A DNA stretch of 64,000 nucleotides from Leptolyngbyaceae cyanobacterium C42_A2020_001 (GTDB taxonomy: Bacteria > Cyanobacteriota > Cyanobacteriia > Leptolyngbyales > Leptolyngbyaceae), in contig JACYLN010000009.1 of NCBI GenBank assembly GCA_015272515.1, forward strand, positions 48,372 to 112,371, written 5' to 3'. Of this stretch, positions 9,656 to 18,263 are shown one piece after another. A program made the position numbers and the translations under genes. The notes beneath the pieces are model-generated. The model ran no database searches, had not been told where the DNA came from, and saw only the letters and a list, made by a program, of their open reading frames with translations. Numbering within the stretch: the first letter of the stretch is position 1; the number at the start of each line of letters is the position of its first letter.

Positions 9656-10876
9656 CTATTCACGCAGCACTTCCAGTACTGCTTTAGGTAAAAGCTGATC
9701 CTTAAACCAAACAAGACGAGCAAGAGTATGGCTAAAATTCACCCCCGCCTTTTCTAGATTCAACCGCTCTGAAATGGCCAAAATAATGTCATCTCGGTTT
9801 GCCTGCCGCACTTGCGAAAACTTTTTTTTCAGGTAGTCAGGTCGCCAGTAGCCCACAATCTCCAGCAAAAAAGTACGTCCATCAGGATGCACCAGCCGAA
9901 AATCGGGAATCATGACACTGCCCGGAATCGGGATCAGATCGACTTCCCGTTCTAAGCGCCACTCGGTTTTGGTTTTCGTCCAGCGCTCCACAAACCCCGC
10001 CTCTAGCATACTGTCATAGGTTTTACCTGCCGGATAGTGAGTCACTAAGCCACAGTCGGAGGCGATCGCAAATCGTCCTACTCGTTCTTTGCCGGAATAA
10101 GAATCTTTTTGTTGCAGTGTCGCCGTCAAATTCCATTTCGTGACATGCAGCAGTGCTGGCAGCAGCATTGCCAGTTTTAAGCCGTAGTGAGTGTTGGGTT
10201 TGAACAGACTGGTAGGACCATCGATCGTTAGCGTAAAGCCATGATCAGCATCCCCTTCGATGTAGGTCATCAACCCAAACAGTTTCAAGTAGCGGAACAA
10301 CAGCTTGTATTCGCCCGGATCATTGCGGTGCGCGTTGATGGTAACGTGACTGGCACGGTAAAAAACGCCCTGCACCTGAGACAGGTTATAACGGTGCAGC
10401 AAAGCCTCCGGAGTAGGAGGTTCAAATGCAGTCAAAATTTGATTTTCTAACAAATCTGCGTACAAGCCTGTACGAATTTGTTCCGGCAACACTTCTCGCC
10501 CCAGTTCTTGCGTTAGAGTGATGGATAACTGCTGGAGCGTAGTCTGGGTGGCTTGCAGGCTAGAAGCCATTTGAGATGAGAGCAAAAACACCCGCTGTCG
10601 TAGCGTGGCAGGGTCGAGCGGACTCACCGTTTCAAACGTGCTAAAGGCATCCCCGTTCAACAGGTGCGCCAGTCCTCGCTTCACCCGATAATCGGTTTCT
10701 TCCCCTTCAAGTTCTTGGAGTTGACGGTTGAGGTTGCCTCGCGTTTCGCCTTTCGCCGCTTGAAACACCTCGATTAGTTCGGTTGCGATCGCTAAATTTT
10801 CAGCATCAATCGCCAACCGCTTCGGCACAATTTCTTCACCATTGAACCGATGAATCAGCAAATCCGTTGGCAGCAT
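9656..10876 (-). CDS. DUF790 / Bax1-like nuclease
   Basis: A 406-residue DUF790 protein. In archaea the family member Bax1 is a structure-specific nuclease that pairs with the XPB helicase in nucleotide excision repair. Visible family features are the N-terminal LLIHRFNGEEIVPKRL, the central FRYLKLFGLMTYIEGD, and the C-terminal nuclease-like core with acidic and basic residues in VMIPDFRLVHPDGRTFLLEI followed by VGYWRPDYLKKK, which has the spacing of a PD-(D/E)xK-type active site (D in PDF, E in LLEI, K in LKKK). An XPB-like helicase, often adjacent in other genomes, is not in this window. The next gene downstream of its start on the same strand is the pterin dehydratase, only 6 bases away. 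Confidence 0.8.
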   Translation of the reverse strand: MLPTDLLIHRFNGEEIVPKRLAIDAENLAIATELIEVFQAAKGETRGNLNRQLQELEGEETDYRVKRGLAHLLNGDAFSTFETVSPLDPATLRQRVFLLSSQMASSLQATQTTLQQLSITLTQELGREVLPEQIRTGLYADLLENQILTAFEPPTPEALLHRYNLSQVQGVFYRASHVTINAHRNDPGEYKLLFRYLKLFGLMTYIEGDADHGFTLTIDGPTSLFKPNTHYGLKLAMLLPALLHVTKWNLTATLQQKDSYSGKERVGRFAIASDCGLVTHYPAGKTYDSMLEAGFVERWTKTKTEWRLEREVDLIPIPGSVMIPDFRLVHPDGRTFLLEIVGYWRPDYLKKKFSQVRQANRDDIILAISERLNLEKAGVNFSHTLARLVWFKDQLLPKAVLEVLRE

Positions 10877-10882
10877 GAAACG

Positions 10883-11341
10883 TTATTTTGCTAGTTCACT
10901 TGCTTTGCGTGCCAGATCCACATCTTTTTGGGTAATGCCGCCAGAGTCGTGGGTAGTCAAATCGATCGTGACTCGGTTGTAAACGTTAAACCATTCTGGG
11001 TGATGCCCTGCTGATTCGGCAACGAGCGCCACGCTAGACATAAACCCAAATGCCTCGATAAACGATGAAAACTGAAACTGGCGATGGAGCTTGCCATTTT
11101 CGATGCTCCAACCGGGAAGCTGGCTCAGGGCAGTTTCTAACTCAGCTTTAGATAGAACGGGGGCACTCATGGCATAATCCTGCGATGGTGGTTGAACGGT
11201 GACAGAAATACCAGGTTCACTCATTGGTTGAGCGATCGCCGATGGCAATTGCCCACAACCAATCAGCAATCCTAGAGTCAGCATAGCAGCAAGCCTCAGC
11301 CAGCTTCGCAATAAAACGTATGAGAGAACGCTCATAGTCAT
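10883..11341 (-). CDS. Pterin-4a-carbinolamine dehydratase with N-terminal export/lipoprotein signal
   Basis: The C-terminal half (residues about 60-152) is a complete 4a-hydroxytetrahydrobiopterin dehydratase fold: [20 protein letters not shown], then the active-site signature [20 protein letters not shown] and [19 protein letters not shown]. Normal family members are about 95-115 residues and cytosolic. This one has an added N-terminus with a positively charged start, a hydrophobic stretch [15 protein letters not shown] and a lipobox-like LIGC followed by an Ala-Gln region, so export or lipidation is predicted. ATG at 11341 is preferred; GTG 11377 and ATG 11335 are alternatives. It precedes the DUF790 gene by 6 bases and may be co-transcribed. 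The function of a secreted form is unknown. Confidence 0.85.
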   Translation of the reverse strand: MTMSVLSYVLLRSWLRLAAMLTLGLLIGCGQLPSAIAQPMSEPGISVTVQPPSQDYAMSAPVLSKAELETALSQLPGWSIENGKLHRQFQFSSFIEAFGFMSSVALVAESAGHHPEWFNVYNRVTIDLTTHDSGGITQKDVDLARKASELAK

Positions 11342-11392
11342 GAGTGAATTGGGATCTAGTTCGCACGGTACAAGCACCCAGAACCGAACCGT

Positions 11393-11746
11393 TTAGCTGC
11401 TCGCTTTTGTGTTTTCGATCGCAATATCAACCGAGGGCTGGAGCGACAAAAACTGTTCCAAACGAACGAGCTTTACGGTTTGAGTAACCCGCGGATTCGT
11501 CACAATTTGTAGCGTTCCTCCGCCAGATTGCACTTTCTTAGCAATCTGAACCAGTGCTCCTAAGCCAGAGCTATCGACAAAATCGATCTTAGACAAATCC
11601 AAGATAAAGTGCTTTGGACCGTCATCCACGCATTGCCCTAACACTGAACGAAACTTTGGCTCAGAGAAAGCGTCTAAAAGACCTGTGAGGCGGAATAGTT
11701 GATAATCGTCCTTGACTTCGCGTGTGCCTCTCAAGCTGACAGTCAA
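11393..11746 (-). CDS. STAS-domain anti-sigma factor antagonist-like protein
   Basis: Single-domain STAS protein (about 117 residues), of the kind that binds an anti-sigma kinase or other switch-protein kinase. The phosphorylatable Ser lies in the conserved loop FVDSSGLGALVQIAKK. The strands YQLFRLTGLLDAFSE and HFILDLSKIDFVD match the fold. No ATG exists at the N-terminus: the frame opens after a TAG at 11774-11776, and the only usual start is TTG at 11746. That TTG is poorly placed for the strong AGGAGGG at about 11769-11775. It lies between carA and the pterin dehydratase gene on the same strand. The partner kinase/phosphatase is not in the window. Confidence 0.85.
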   Translation of the reverse strand: MTVSLRGTREVKDDYQLFRLTGLLDAFSEPKFRSVLGQCVDDGPKHFILDLSKIDFVDSSGLGALVQIAKKVQSGGGTLQIVTNPRVTQTVKLVRLEQFLSLQPSVDIAIENTKASS

Positions 11747-11897
11747 GGTTAATGGCTCAGCGATAGAACCCTCCTAGCGTTTTAAGTCCTGAATCGACGC
11801 TCCAGTATACACCCTTGCAGACCAACTGGCTACCGCAACGCTACCTGAAGTGTGGATATCTTAGCACCCAAGTTTCCTGAGATCACGATACCTTTTG

Positions 11898-13037
11898 CTA
11901 GCGATTTTCTCGCATAGTTTGAACAAACCTGGAAAAGAGATAATCGGCATCATGCGGACCAGGGCTAGCTTCAGGGTGGTACTGTACTGAAAACACAGGC
12001 AGCGTTTTGTGGCGCAAGCCCGCAACGGTACGATCGTTTAAATTCAGGTGGGTGATTTCTACATCTGCGTCAGGAAGGGAATCAGCGCTGATAGCAAACC
12101 CATGATTCTGACTGGTAATTTCCACTTGCTGATGCAATCCGCAGGGTTGGTTCAATCCTCGATGCCCAAATTTAAGCTTGAAAGTTTCTGCCCCCAAAGA
12201 TAAACCGAGAATTTGATGCCCCATGCAAATGCCAAACATAGGCTTATTGGCTGTCAACAGTGCTTTCGCTGTTTCAATCCCTTCGGTAACAGCGGCTGGG
12301 TCGCCTGGACCGTTGGACAGGAAAATGCCATCAGGGTTGTATTTTAGAATTTCTTCCGGTGGGGTAGTGGAAGGAACAACGATCACCCGGCATCCGTAAC
12401 TTGCCAACCGACGTAAAATATTGCGCTTCACGCCAAAATCTAGCGCCACTACAGTTAAGCGATCGCCTTCAGGGGTGGCAGTTGGGCTAAACTCCCATAC
12501 AGAAGGGGTCGATTCTGACCATTCATAAACCGTAGGCGTGGTAACTTCTCGCACCAGATTTAGCCCTGCCATGCTGGGCGCATCTTGAACTTTTTGCAGT
12601 AATTCGATGGGATCCAAAATTTCAGTTGAAATGGCTCCATTCATTGCCCCTGCCGATCGCAGCTTACGAGTCAGTGCCCGCGTATCAATCCCGTAAATCC
12701 CCAAAACGTTGTGCTGTTTTAAGTAATCTTGCAGCGATTGAGTGGAACGCCAGTTACTGGGACGTGTGCAGATATTACGAGCGATCGCGCCTCGCGCTTG
12801 GGGACGGGTCGATTCCTCATCGTCTGGATTCACCCCTGTATTACCTAACTCTGGGTAAGTAAACGTCACAATTTGACCGCAGTAGCTGGGGTCGGTTAGT
12901 ACCTCCTGGTATCCGGTCATCCCCGTGTTAAAAACCACCTCGCCGATCGCAGTGCCCGTTGCCCCAAATGACCAGCCAGGATAGGAAGAACCATCCGCCA
13001 AAACTAACAGTGCCGACTGTGCAGACGAAGGAGACAT
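11898..13037 (-). CDS. carA: Carbamoyl-phosphate synthase small (glutaminase) subunit
   Basis: Hydrolyses glutamine and channels ammonia to CarB for carbamoyl phosphate, the precursor of arginine and pyrimidines. The N-terminal CPSase small-chain domain runs through [20 protein letters not shown]. The class I glutaminase domain carries the oxyanion-loop SNGPGDP, nucleophile Cys in [11 protein letters not shown], and the His-Glu pair in [17 protein letters not shown] 13037 gives 379 residues; an in-frame TTG lies two codons earlier. carB is not in the window, as is common in cyanobacteria. It is on the same strand as, and 109 bases downstream of, gvpK, so read-through from the gas vesicle operon is possible. 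Confidence 0.95.
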   Translation of the reverse strand: MSPSSAQSALLVLADGSSYPGWSFGATGTAIGEVVFNTGMTGYQEVLTDPSYCGQIVTFTYPELGNTGVNPDDEESTRPQARGAIARNICTRPSNWRSTQSLQDYLKQHNVLGIYGIDTRALTRKLRSAGAMNGAISTEILDPIELLQKVQDAPSMAGLNLVREVTTPTVYEWSESTPSVWEFSPTATPEGDRLTVVALDFGVKRNILRRLASYGCRVIVVPSTTPPEEILKYNPDGIFLSNGPGDPAAVTEGIETAKALLTANKPMFGICMGHQILGLSLGAETFKLKFGHRGLNQPCGLHQQVEITSQNHGFAISADSLPDADVEITHLNLNDRTVAGLRHKTLPVFSVQYHPEASPGPHDADYLFSRFVQTMRENR

Positions 13038-13146
13038 ACTCAACCTATAGAAAATTTCAGACGCTTTATTATGTCATGTCAGATTCTAGCCACAAAGGTG
13101 AAATGTGTAGGTTTCCTGGCAAATGCAGCACACGATGAACGGATGT

Positions 13147-13605
13147 TCAAATGGGCTTGGAAGTTAGAACCAACTGTAGCTTGGCGTGAATTAGATCAAT
13201 GTCTGCCAGACCCAAATCGACTTCGCCTTGCAGAACAACGCCGGTGTTCAGGAGGCGATCGAGCAGTTCCAGAATCGTTGGGCTGGAGGATTTTTCACCT
13301 GGATAATAACCACCGTTTTTGGGCAGAAGCGACCCGACTTCACCTAAATCAATATTCAAATCCTTTGGGTCAATCTCAAAAATTTTGCAGATTTGAATGA
13401 CCTGTTCTTCCAGTTTACGGAGGCTTTCGGAAGCGCGATCGAGGTCTTCATCACTGAGTTCTCCAGCTTCCATGCGGCGAATGATTTGAGCTTCCATTAA
13501 TTGCCGCACCAGTTCTACCACTGTCAGCAAGAGGGGAGCAAGTCCAGTCTCTCTACTGGCGTTGGAAGAATCGGAAACCGCGTGAACAGGAAGTTCGGAA
13601 GCCAC
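13147..13605 (-). CDS. gvpK: Gas vesicle protein GvpK
   Basis: Accessory gas vesicle protein needed for vesicle formation. The 152-residue product has the family pattern GLAPLLLTVVELVRQLMEAQ, RRMEAGELSDEDLDRASESL and the C-terminal LLDRLLNTGVVLQGEVDLGL, which resembles the GvpA/J core and is normal for GvpK. GTG 13605 is the only reasonable start; there is no ATG before residue 37. It is the last gas vesicle gene in the operon, 73 bases after gvpJ. Confidence 0.92.
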   Translation of the reverse strand: MASELPVHAVSDSSNASRETGLAPLLLTVVELVRQLMEAQIIRRMEAGELSDEDLDRASESLRKLEEQVIQICKIFEIDPKDLNIDLGEVGSLLPKNGGYYPGEKSSSPTILELLDRLLNTGVVLQGEVDLGLADIDLIHAKLQLVLTSKPI

Positions 13606-13678
13606 TCAGTTAATTTGTTGGAGGATCTAACCCTCATTGTGCTGGATTTGTGAGCAGATGAGGCGATCGCTTCTCAGC

Positions 13679-14098
13679 TCAAATACCCAAAAGCTCTTGA
13701 TTAAACGAGTCTAAAGCCGGATCGGATGTCTTGACTGGCTGGGGAGGCAGCGATCGCAACCCTCTCAATTCGGCTTCCAGACTTTCTACGCGCTCTTGCA
13801 GTTGGCGATTCGACTCCAGCAAACTTTGAGTTTGAGCGCTGAAGTGAGGGTTGTTTTCCCACCAGTTCACGCCAATTTCGCGGGCTTTGTCTACCGAAGA
13901 AATCAGCAAGCGAATGCGAATGTTCAGCAGTTCAGTGTTTGCTACAGAGACAGAAATATCGCCAGCAATGACGATGCCCTTATCCAACACGCGCTCTAGC
14001 ACATCTGCCAGAGTAGACCCCATCGTGGAAGTTTGGATGGCTCTGGCGGAATCTTTGGTGGAAACGGGAAACGCTTTGGTTGGTGTTGCAGCGGTCAT
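13679..14098 (-). CDS. gvpJ: Gas vesicle protein GvpJ
   Basis: Minor structural homologue of GvpA, thought to act at the conical tips or in nucleation. Residues about 26-70 hold the GvpA-like core ([20 protein letters not shown] then [20 protein letters not shown]). The cyanobacterial GvpJ extension [19 protein letters not shown] follows, then a short coiled-coil ([19 protein letters not shown]). ATG 14098 overlaps the gvpN stop codon by 4 bases (ATGA), so the two are probably translationally coupled. Length 139 residues is normal for the cyanobacterial form. Confidence 0.93.
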   Translation of the reverse strand: MTAATPTKAFPVSTKDSARAIQTSTMGSTLADVLERVLDKGIVIAGDISVSVANTELLNIRIRLLISSVDKAREIGVNWWENNPHFSAQTQSLLESNRQLQERVESLEAELRGLRSLPPQPVKTSDPALDSFNQELLGI

Positions 14099-15366
14099 GA
14101 TGCTTCCTCCTTCAACACATAGAGCCGATAGCGTTGCTCAATTTTGCCCTGTTCCACCAGCAGACGTAGGGAATCAACGGCTTGTACGCGGGCGAGCTTC
14201 AGTGCTTTTTCCAGTTCCGTCAACTTGGCCCCCTTTGTTTGGTGCAAATAATCCAGGATTGCTTGCTCGTGTGGAACCACAACACGGTTGGAACTTGCAG
14301 GCTCGATTGTTGCTACGCTGGTTTTTCGCGCAGTTTTGGGCTGGCTTGCTTTAGCATCGGCTTCCAACACGGCTAAGTTTTGGGCGATTTCTTCCGTAGA
14401 TGGGGATGCTCCATGAGCAATGACTTGAGCCAGAGTTGGAGCGAGCGTAGAAGATTCCATCACTGGAATATCACCAAATCCATCCCGGACAATCTCGTTC
14501 AATACTTCCCAGAGCGCTTTAGTGGCAGCTTCTAACGAAATGCCAGCACGAGACAGGAGAATGTCAGCGCAAACATCTCGAAACTCTGCATTTTCAGCCG
14601 CTACTAAGATTTCGTGTTCCTGACAAATTTTCGCCAGCATCAGACACGATCGCAACCCAGAAGATTTTTCAGATCCAGTTTTACTTCTAAACGCCCGCAC
14701 CAATCGCACAATCAACATCGCACTAACGCGATCGCACTCCGTCTTCTGCACCAAAATCTCTTGCTGTGTCAGTTCCTCTGGCTCTGGAATGTTGATGGTA
14801 ATAATCCGATCCATCAACGCATCCTGAGTATCGTGAACACCCACATACTCTTCTGGGTTGGAGGTCAGGATTGCGCGGAAATGAGGATTCACCCGCAAAT
14901 ACTCGCTGCGATTATTGCTTGGCGGTAGCACCAATAATTTTTCTTCCAGCGCTGATAATAACACGTTGTTTACTTCTGGGCGGGAGCGGTTGAATTCGTC
15001 GTACACCAGCGTGAAGCCTTCTCGACAGGCTAGAGTCAGACGAGAATCAACCCAGTTTTGCCGCAACTCATCTTCCACTTTCACAACGCTGTGGATGTAA
15101 TTATCCACAACCTTTTTACGGGTGTAGCCTGTTTGGTTCCCAATTAGGTCAGACGTTTTGAACTCATCGTCGCCGTAAATCAGCATCATGGGACGGGCAA
15201 GCAGATCGGCTAGATGAATTGCCAGAGTGGTTTTGCCAGTACCAGCCGGTCCGCGCAGGTGCACCGAAAACCCCGACTGAAGGTAACGCAAGGCACGTGC
15301 AACAATTCGCTCAACCGAGGGAGTGCTGACAAATCGACGGGGGCTGGCTCGAAGGATAGTGGTCAT
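14095..15366 (-). CDS. gvpN: Gas vesicle AAA+ ATPase GvpN with C-terminal winged-helix-like domain
   Basis: MoxR-like AAA+ ATPase required for full gas vesicle growth. Walker A is [15 protein letters not shown] (about residues 38-52), Walker [13 protein letters not shown] and sensor 1 [12 protein letters not shown]. The family-specific [20 protein letters not shown] is present. Residues about 310-360 are a Ser/Ala/Pro-rich linker. Residues about 363-423 form a separate small helical domain ([20 protein letters not shown], then [19 protein letters not shown]) that looks like a winged helix and is clearly homologous to the C-terminus of the neighbouring GvpC. It overlaps gvpC (start) and gvpJ (end) by 4 bases each. 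Confidence 0.93.
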   Translation of the reverse strand: MTTILRASPRRFVSTPSVERIVARALRYLQSGFSVHLRGPAGTGKTTLAIHLADLLARPMMLIYGDDEFKTSDLIGNQTGYTRKKVVDNYIHSVVKVEDELRQNWVDSRLTLACREGFTLVYDEFNRSRPEVNNVLLSALEEKLLVLPPSNNRSEYLRVNPHFRAILTSNPEEYVGVHDTQDALMDRIITINIPEPEELTQQEILVQKTECDRVSAMLIVRLVRAFRSKTGSEKSSGLRSCLMLAKICQEHEILVAAENAEFRDVCADILLSRAGISLEAATKALWEVLNEIVRDGFGDIPVMESSTLAPTLAQVIAHGASPSTEEIAQNLAVLEADAKASQPKTARKTSVATIEPASSNRVVVPHEQAILDYLHQTKGAKLTELEKALKLARVQAVDSLRLLVEQGKIEQRYRLYVLKEEAS

Positions 15367-16547
15367 AGGGAATGGGGATTGGGGAATGGGGATTGGGAAG
15401 ATGGGGAAGGTAAGAGTGGGGGTTGGGTGAGGTATACGCGATCGCGCTGAGTGATCAGTCCTTTTTTGATCAGCGATCGCAGGGCATCGACTGCCTGAAA
15501 TCGATTAATTTTGAGAGCGGTTTCAATGTGTGTCAGGCGGGCACCTTGCTGCTGATGCAAAAAGGTATAAACCTCTTTTTCAAATGCCACGTCGTTCTGT
15601 TTGCTATCTGCCTGAGTTGGGGCAGATTGAGCCACGCTGACTTTTGTGCTGGGAACACTTTTGGACACCGCAGCAGGTTTGGATGCGGCTTTGGAGACAC
15701 TTGCAGGAATCGGGGGTTTTGTAGAGAGTTTATTGCTTGAAATCGGACGTTTGGGTGCAGGTTTAGCCGCGATCGCTTTAACCGCAGGTTTGGAAGGTAC
15801 AGATTTGGGAATCGCAATCGGAGTTGGTTGTGGTTGAAGCTCTGCTGATGCAACGGCGAGTTCAGTTCCCCAAACGATTTGGCTGAGAGCTGCTCGGAAA
15901 TGATGAAGTTCTGCTCGAAACTCGCCAAAGCGAGCGAAAAGAGCTTGTACGTCCGCTTCCCGAGCAGTACAGCTCCGTTGCAAATCTTGCTGAAGTTGTT
16001 CTGCCCGGTTCTGGCGCAGGCTCTCCAGCTCAACCAGGTAGGTTTGAACGTCATCGCGCAACGCTTCCATAAACGCTGCCAGATCTTCCTGGGTTTCAAC
16101 TTTAATCTGCGATCGCCGTTCCTGACACTGGGCCAAAAAAGCTTGCGTGTCTACTTTCAAAGTAGAAAGATTGCTTTGCATGGTAACCCGCAGCGATTGC
16201 ACACTTGCTTGCAACTCATCATGAAACATCTGCAACTCAGTTGAAAGTTGCTGTGCCATCAAACTGCGATCACTAGCAGTCATCGCCAAAAAATCGGCAG
16301 TTTCTTCTCGAAGTACCTGGCAAAACTGTTGCAATTCAGCCTCTAACTCAGCAAAATCAGCCCGACGCTGCTGCTCTTGCTGAATTAAGCCCTCACGAAA
16401 ACCAGTGAGATGGTAGTGTAGCTGGGCTGCCATTTGCTGCCGTGCCTGACTCATTTCAGCCAAGACTTGCTGCACCGACTGTTGCCGCTGAGCTATCTCT
16501 CGCTGTCGTTGTTGCTTGCCTTCCTTCCAAGAATTGATTAAAGCCAT
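15363..16547 (-). CDS. gvpC: Gas vesicle outer-shell protein GvpC fused to a winged-helix-like domain
   Basis: GvpC wraps the outside of the gas vesicle and stiffens it against pressure. Residues 1-225 are Gln/Glu/Arg-rich and helical, with about five degenerate repeats of roughly 33-38 residues marked by Phe/Leu pairs (such as [31 protein letters not shown]). They end in [11 protein letters not shown], like the end of the classical GvpC repeat region. Residues about 235-318 are a Pro/Ala/Lys/Ser-rich linker. Residues about 320-376 are a winged-helix-like domain shared with GvpN. The last 18 residues are Pro/Ser-rich and are encoded by a G-rich tandem repeat. At 394 residues it is about twice the length of the classical Anabaena protein. 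ATG 16547 follows AAGGA. Confidence 0.85.
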   Translation of the reverse strand: MALINSWKEGKQQRQREIAQRQQSVQQVLAEMSQARQQMAAQLHYHLTGFREGLIQQEQQRRADFAELEAELQQFCQVLREETADFLAMTASDRSLMAQQLSTELQMFHDELQASVQSLRVTMQSNLSTLKVDTQAFLAQCQERRSQIKVETQEDLAAFMEALRDDVQTYLVELESLRQNRAEQLQQDLQRSCTAREADVQALFARFGEFRAELHHFRAALSQIVWGTELAVASAELQPQPTPIAIPKSVPSKPAVKAIAAKPAPKRPISSNKLSTKPPIPASVSKAASKPAAVSKSVPSTKVSVAQSAPTQADSKQNDVAFEKEVYTFLHQQQGARLTHIETALKINRFQAVDALRSLIKKGLITQRDRVYLTQPPLLPSPSSQSPFPNPHSL

Positions 16548-16570
16548 GATTCAAAATTTCCTTTTTGGAA

Positions 16571-16604
16571 AACCCCCTTTGCTCCCCTAAGGGAGCAAGG
16601 GGTA
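16571..16604 (-). terminator. Hairpin between gvpA and gvpC (partial terminator/attenuator)
   Basis: Inverted repeat CCCCTTGCTCCC / GGGGAGCAAAGGGG (minus strand), with a 3-4 nt loop and one bulged base, followed by GGTTTTCC. It lies 55-88 bases beyond the gvpA stop and ahead of the gvpC ribosome-binding site. A leaky terminator here would give abundant gvpA message and less gvpC-N-J-K message, as is known for other cyanobacterial gas vesicle operons. The same type of hairpin may also be a dispersed repeat. Confidence 0.6.
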
Positions 16605-16658
16605 ACCCGGAGACAAAACGAATGTAGATAGGTTCACAATTGCCCAACTGTGAGCATA

Positions 16659-16877
16659 CTAGGCGGCTGGAACCGCAGCTTGAGCAGTTAAACCAACTGC
16701 TTCGGCATACTTCAGGTAGGTTTCAACGGATGCAATCACAACACGAGCCTCGATCGCCAGCAGTTCAATCCCTACCAGCGATACCCGAACCCAAGCATCC
16801 ACAACAATACCCTTGTCCAAAATGCGATCAACAACCTCTGCCAAGCTGGAGGAAGAGTTTACTTTTTCAACAGCCAT
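16659..16877 (-). CDS. gvpA: Major gas vesicle structural protein GvpA
   Basis: The small hydrophobic protein that forms the ribs of the gas vesicle wall. The 72-residue product carries the nearly invariant sequence from [20 protein letters not shown] through [20 protein letters not shown] to [13 protein letters not shown] 16877 is the correct start; an in-frame ATG at 16928 would add 17 residues that no GvpA has. AGAGG precedes 16877. Only one gvpA copy is present. It is the first gene of the operon and is separated from gvpC by a hairpin. Confidence 0.97.
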   Translation of the reverse strand: MAVEKVNSSSSLAEVVDRILDKGIVVDAWVRVSLVGIELLAIEARVVIASVETYLKYAEAVGLTAQAAVPAA

Positions 16878-17434
16878 TGTTTTTTCCTCTAAGTTTAAAA
16901 AACAGGAACTCGCGTCTTGCCTATGCACGTTAAAGAATTGCAGTAGGATTCGCTTCCGATCTCAGAATAGACAGCGAACTTTCAAGAACAACTTGGCGCA
17001 AACACGGAACCTTACTCGCATCTCATTTTCCTACCTAGCAAAATTACCGACTTTTTACGGATTCTTGTTGAGAGAATAGGTGCCTTAAACGGGTTGTTGT
17101 AGCTTGAAATTAAGCGCTAAAGCCGTTTAAAGAACTTAATTCATAATTTGGAGTACGCTTCAGTGCTTTTACCAAAAGCCAGCTTGATCAACCAGGAAAT
17201 GTAGGAACATCGCGATGCTGCACCAGGTCAACCGATTCTGAAACCTCTTCGCTGCGGTCTAGACCATTAGCGATCGGAGTTACGAAGGGGTGCGGTAGGA
17301 TGAGGTGAATAATTATCCCTAAGAACAACGCCTAGCTGCGTGTGAGGAACCTGGTCTTGTCAAAATCTTTGCGATCGCTCACCCGAACATTCTGGAAACT
17401 CAGCCAGTGGTTACCCATCAGTTCCGCTGCGTGG
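16878..17434. promoter_or_regulatory. Divergent control region between gvpA and the polysaccharide exporter
   Basis: A spacer of about 550 bases without a convincing gene, AT-richer than its flanks. It must hold the gvpA promoter on the minus strand and the start signals of the wzm-type gene on the plus strand. One candidate gvpA promoter is TTGTTC (minus strand, 16991-16986), a 16-base spacer, and TATTCT (16969-16964), which would give a leader of about 80 bases. This is a visual match only and other -10-like hexamers exist. I see no clear operator repeat. Confidence 0.35.
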
Positions 17435-18214
17435 ATGAAGCTCGATTTATTAAAGACATTAGTCCAGAGAGACCTGGAAGCTCGATACAAAGGCTCAATT
17501 TTGGGAAACTTCTGGTCACTCCTCAATCAGCTTTCTCAGTTGTTGGTTTATACCTATGTCTTCTCAGTAGTTTTAAAGGTTAAGCTCAACCTCAATGGTC
17601 TACCCTCTAATAGCTTTACCTTTGGGCTTTGGTTATTTGCTGGATTAATCCCCTGGATAGCCTTTACTAGCGGCTTGACCCAAGCTTCTACCGCTGTCAT
17701 TTCACAGCCAAATTTGGTCAAAAAGTTGGTATTTCCCCTAACATTGCTGCCGTTAGTGCCAGTTTTGTCTACCTTTTTAGAAAGCTTGTTTGGCTTGATT
17801 TTGCTGATGACTTTCGTTGCATTCACCAGCCAAACCATTCATAGCACTGTTTGTTTATTACCCCTGATTTGGATTCCGCAATTACTTTTCACAGCGGGAC
17901 TAAGTTACCTTGTTGCCGGGCTAACAGTATTCATTCGGGATATTCCCCAGACAGTTGCAATTTTGCTAAATCTCTGGTTCTACGTAACCCCCATTATTTA
18001 CCCAAGTTCGGCAGTTCCAGAGTCATTCCGTTTCTGGGTAAGCTGGTTGAACCCACTCACGTCGCTTGTAGAAAGCTATCGCGATCTCGTTTTGCTGGGA
18101 GAGGTGCGTCATCTGCCAGAATGGGGGATGTTTTGGGGATGGGCGCTGGTTGTATTTTATGGAGGGCTAGCAGTTTATCGACGGTTACGCCCAGCGTTTG
18201 CCGATGTGCTCTAG
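17435..18214 (+). CDS. wzm: ABC-2 type polysaccharide export permease (Wzm/TagG-like)
   Basis: Membrane subunit of an ABC exporter for O-antigen, teichoic-acid-like or capsule glycans. The N-terminus carries the family motif LVQRDLEARYKGSILGNFWS just before the first membrane span. About six hydrophobic spans follow (for example LVYTYVFSVVL, FGLWLFAGLIPWIAF, LFGLILLMTFVAF, WIPQLLFTAGLSYLVAGLTV). The conserved FIRDIPQ...LNLWFYVTPIIYP loop and the final NPLTSLVESYRDLVLLGE are present. I prefer ATG 17435 (259 residues); a GTG at 17342 would add 31 residues and lacks a better ribosome-binding site. Its ATPase partner follows 49 bases later. Confidence 0.9.
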   Translation: MKLDLLKTLVQRDLEARYKGSILGNFWSLLNQLSQLLVYTYVFSVVLKVKLNLNGLPSNSFTFGLWLFAGLIPWIAFTSGLTQASTAVISQPNLVKKLVFPLTLLPLVPVLSTFLESLFGLILLMTFVAFTSQTIHSTVCLLPLIWIPQLLFTAGLSYLVAGLTVFIRDIPQTVAILLNLWFYVTPIIYPSSAVPESFRFWVSWLNPLTSLVESYRDLVLLGEVRHLPEWGMFWGWALVVFYGGLAVYRRLRPAFADVL

Positions 18215-18263
18215 CCAGACTACTAATCTGGTGCAACCGTTATAAGGGGATACGTAGCAAGTT

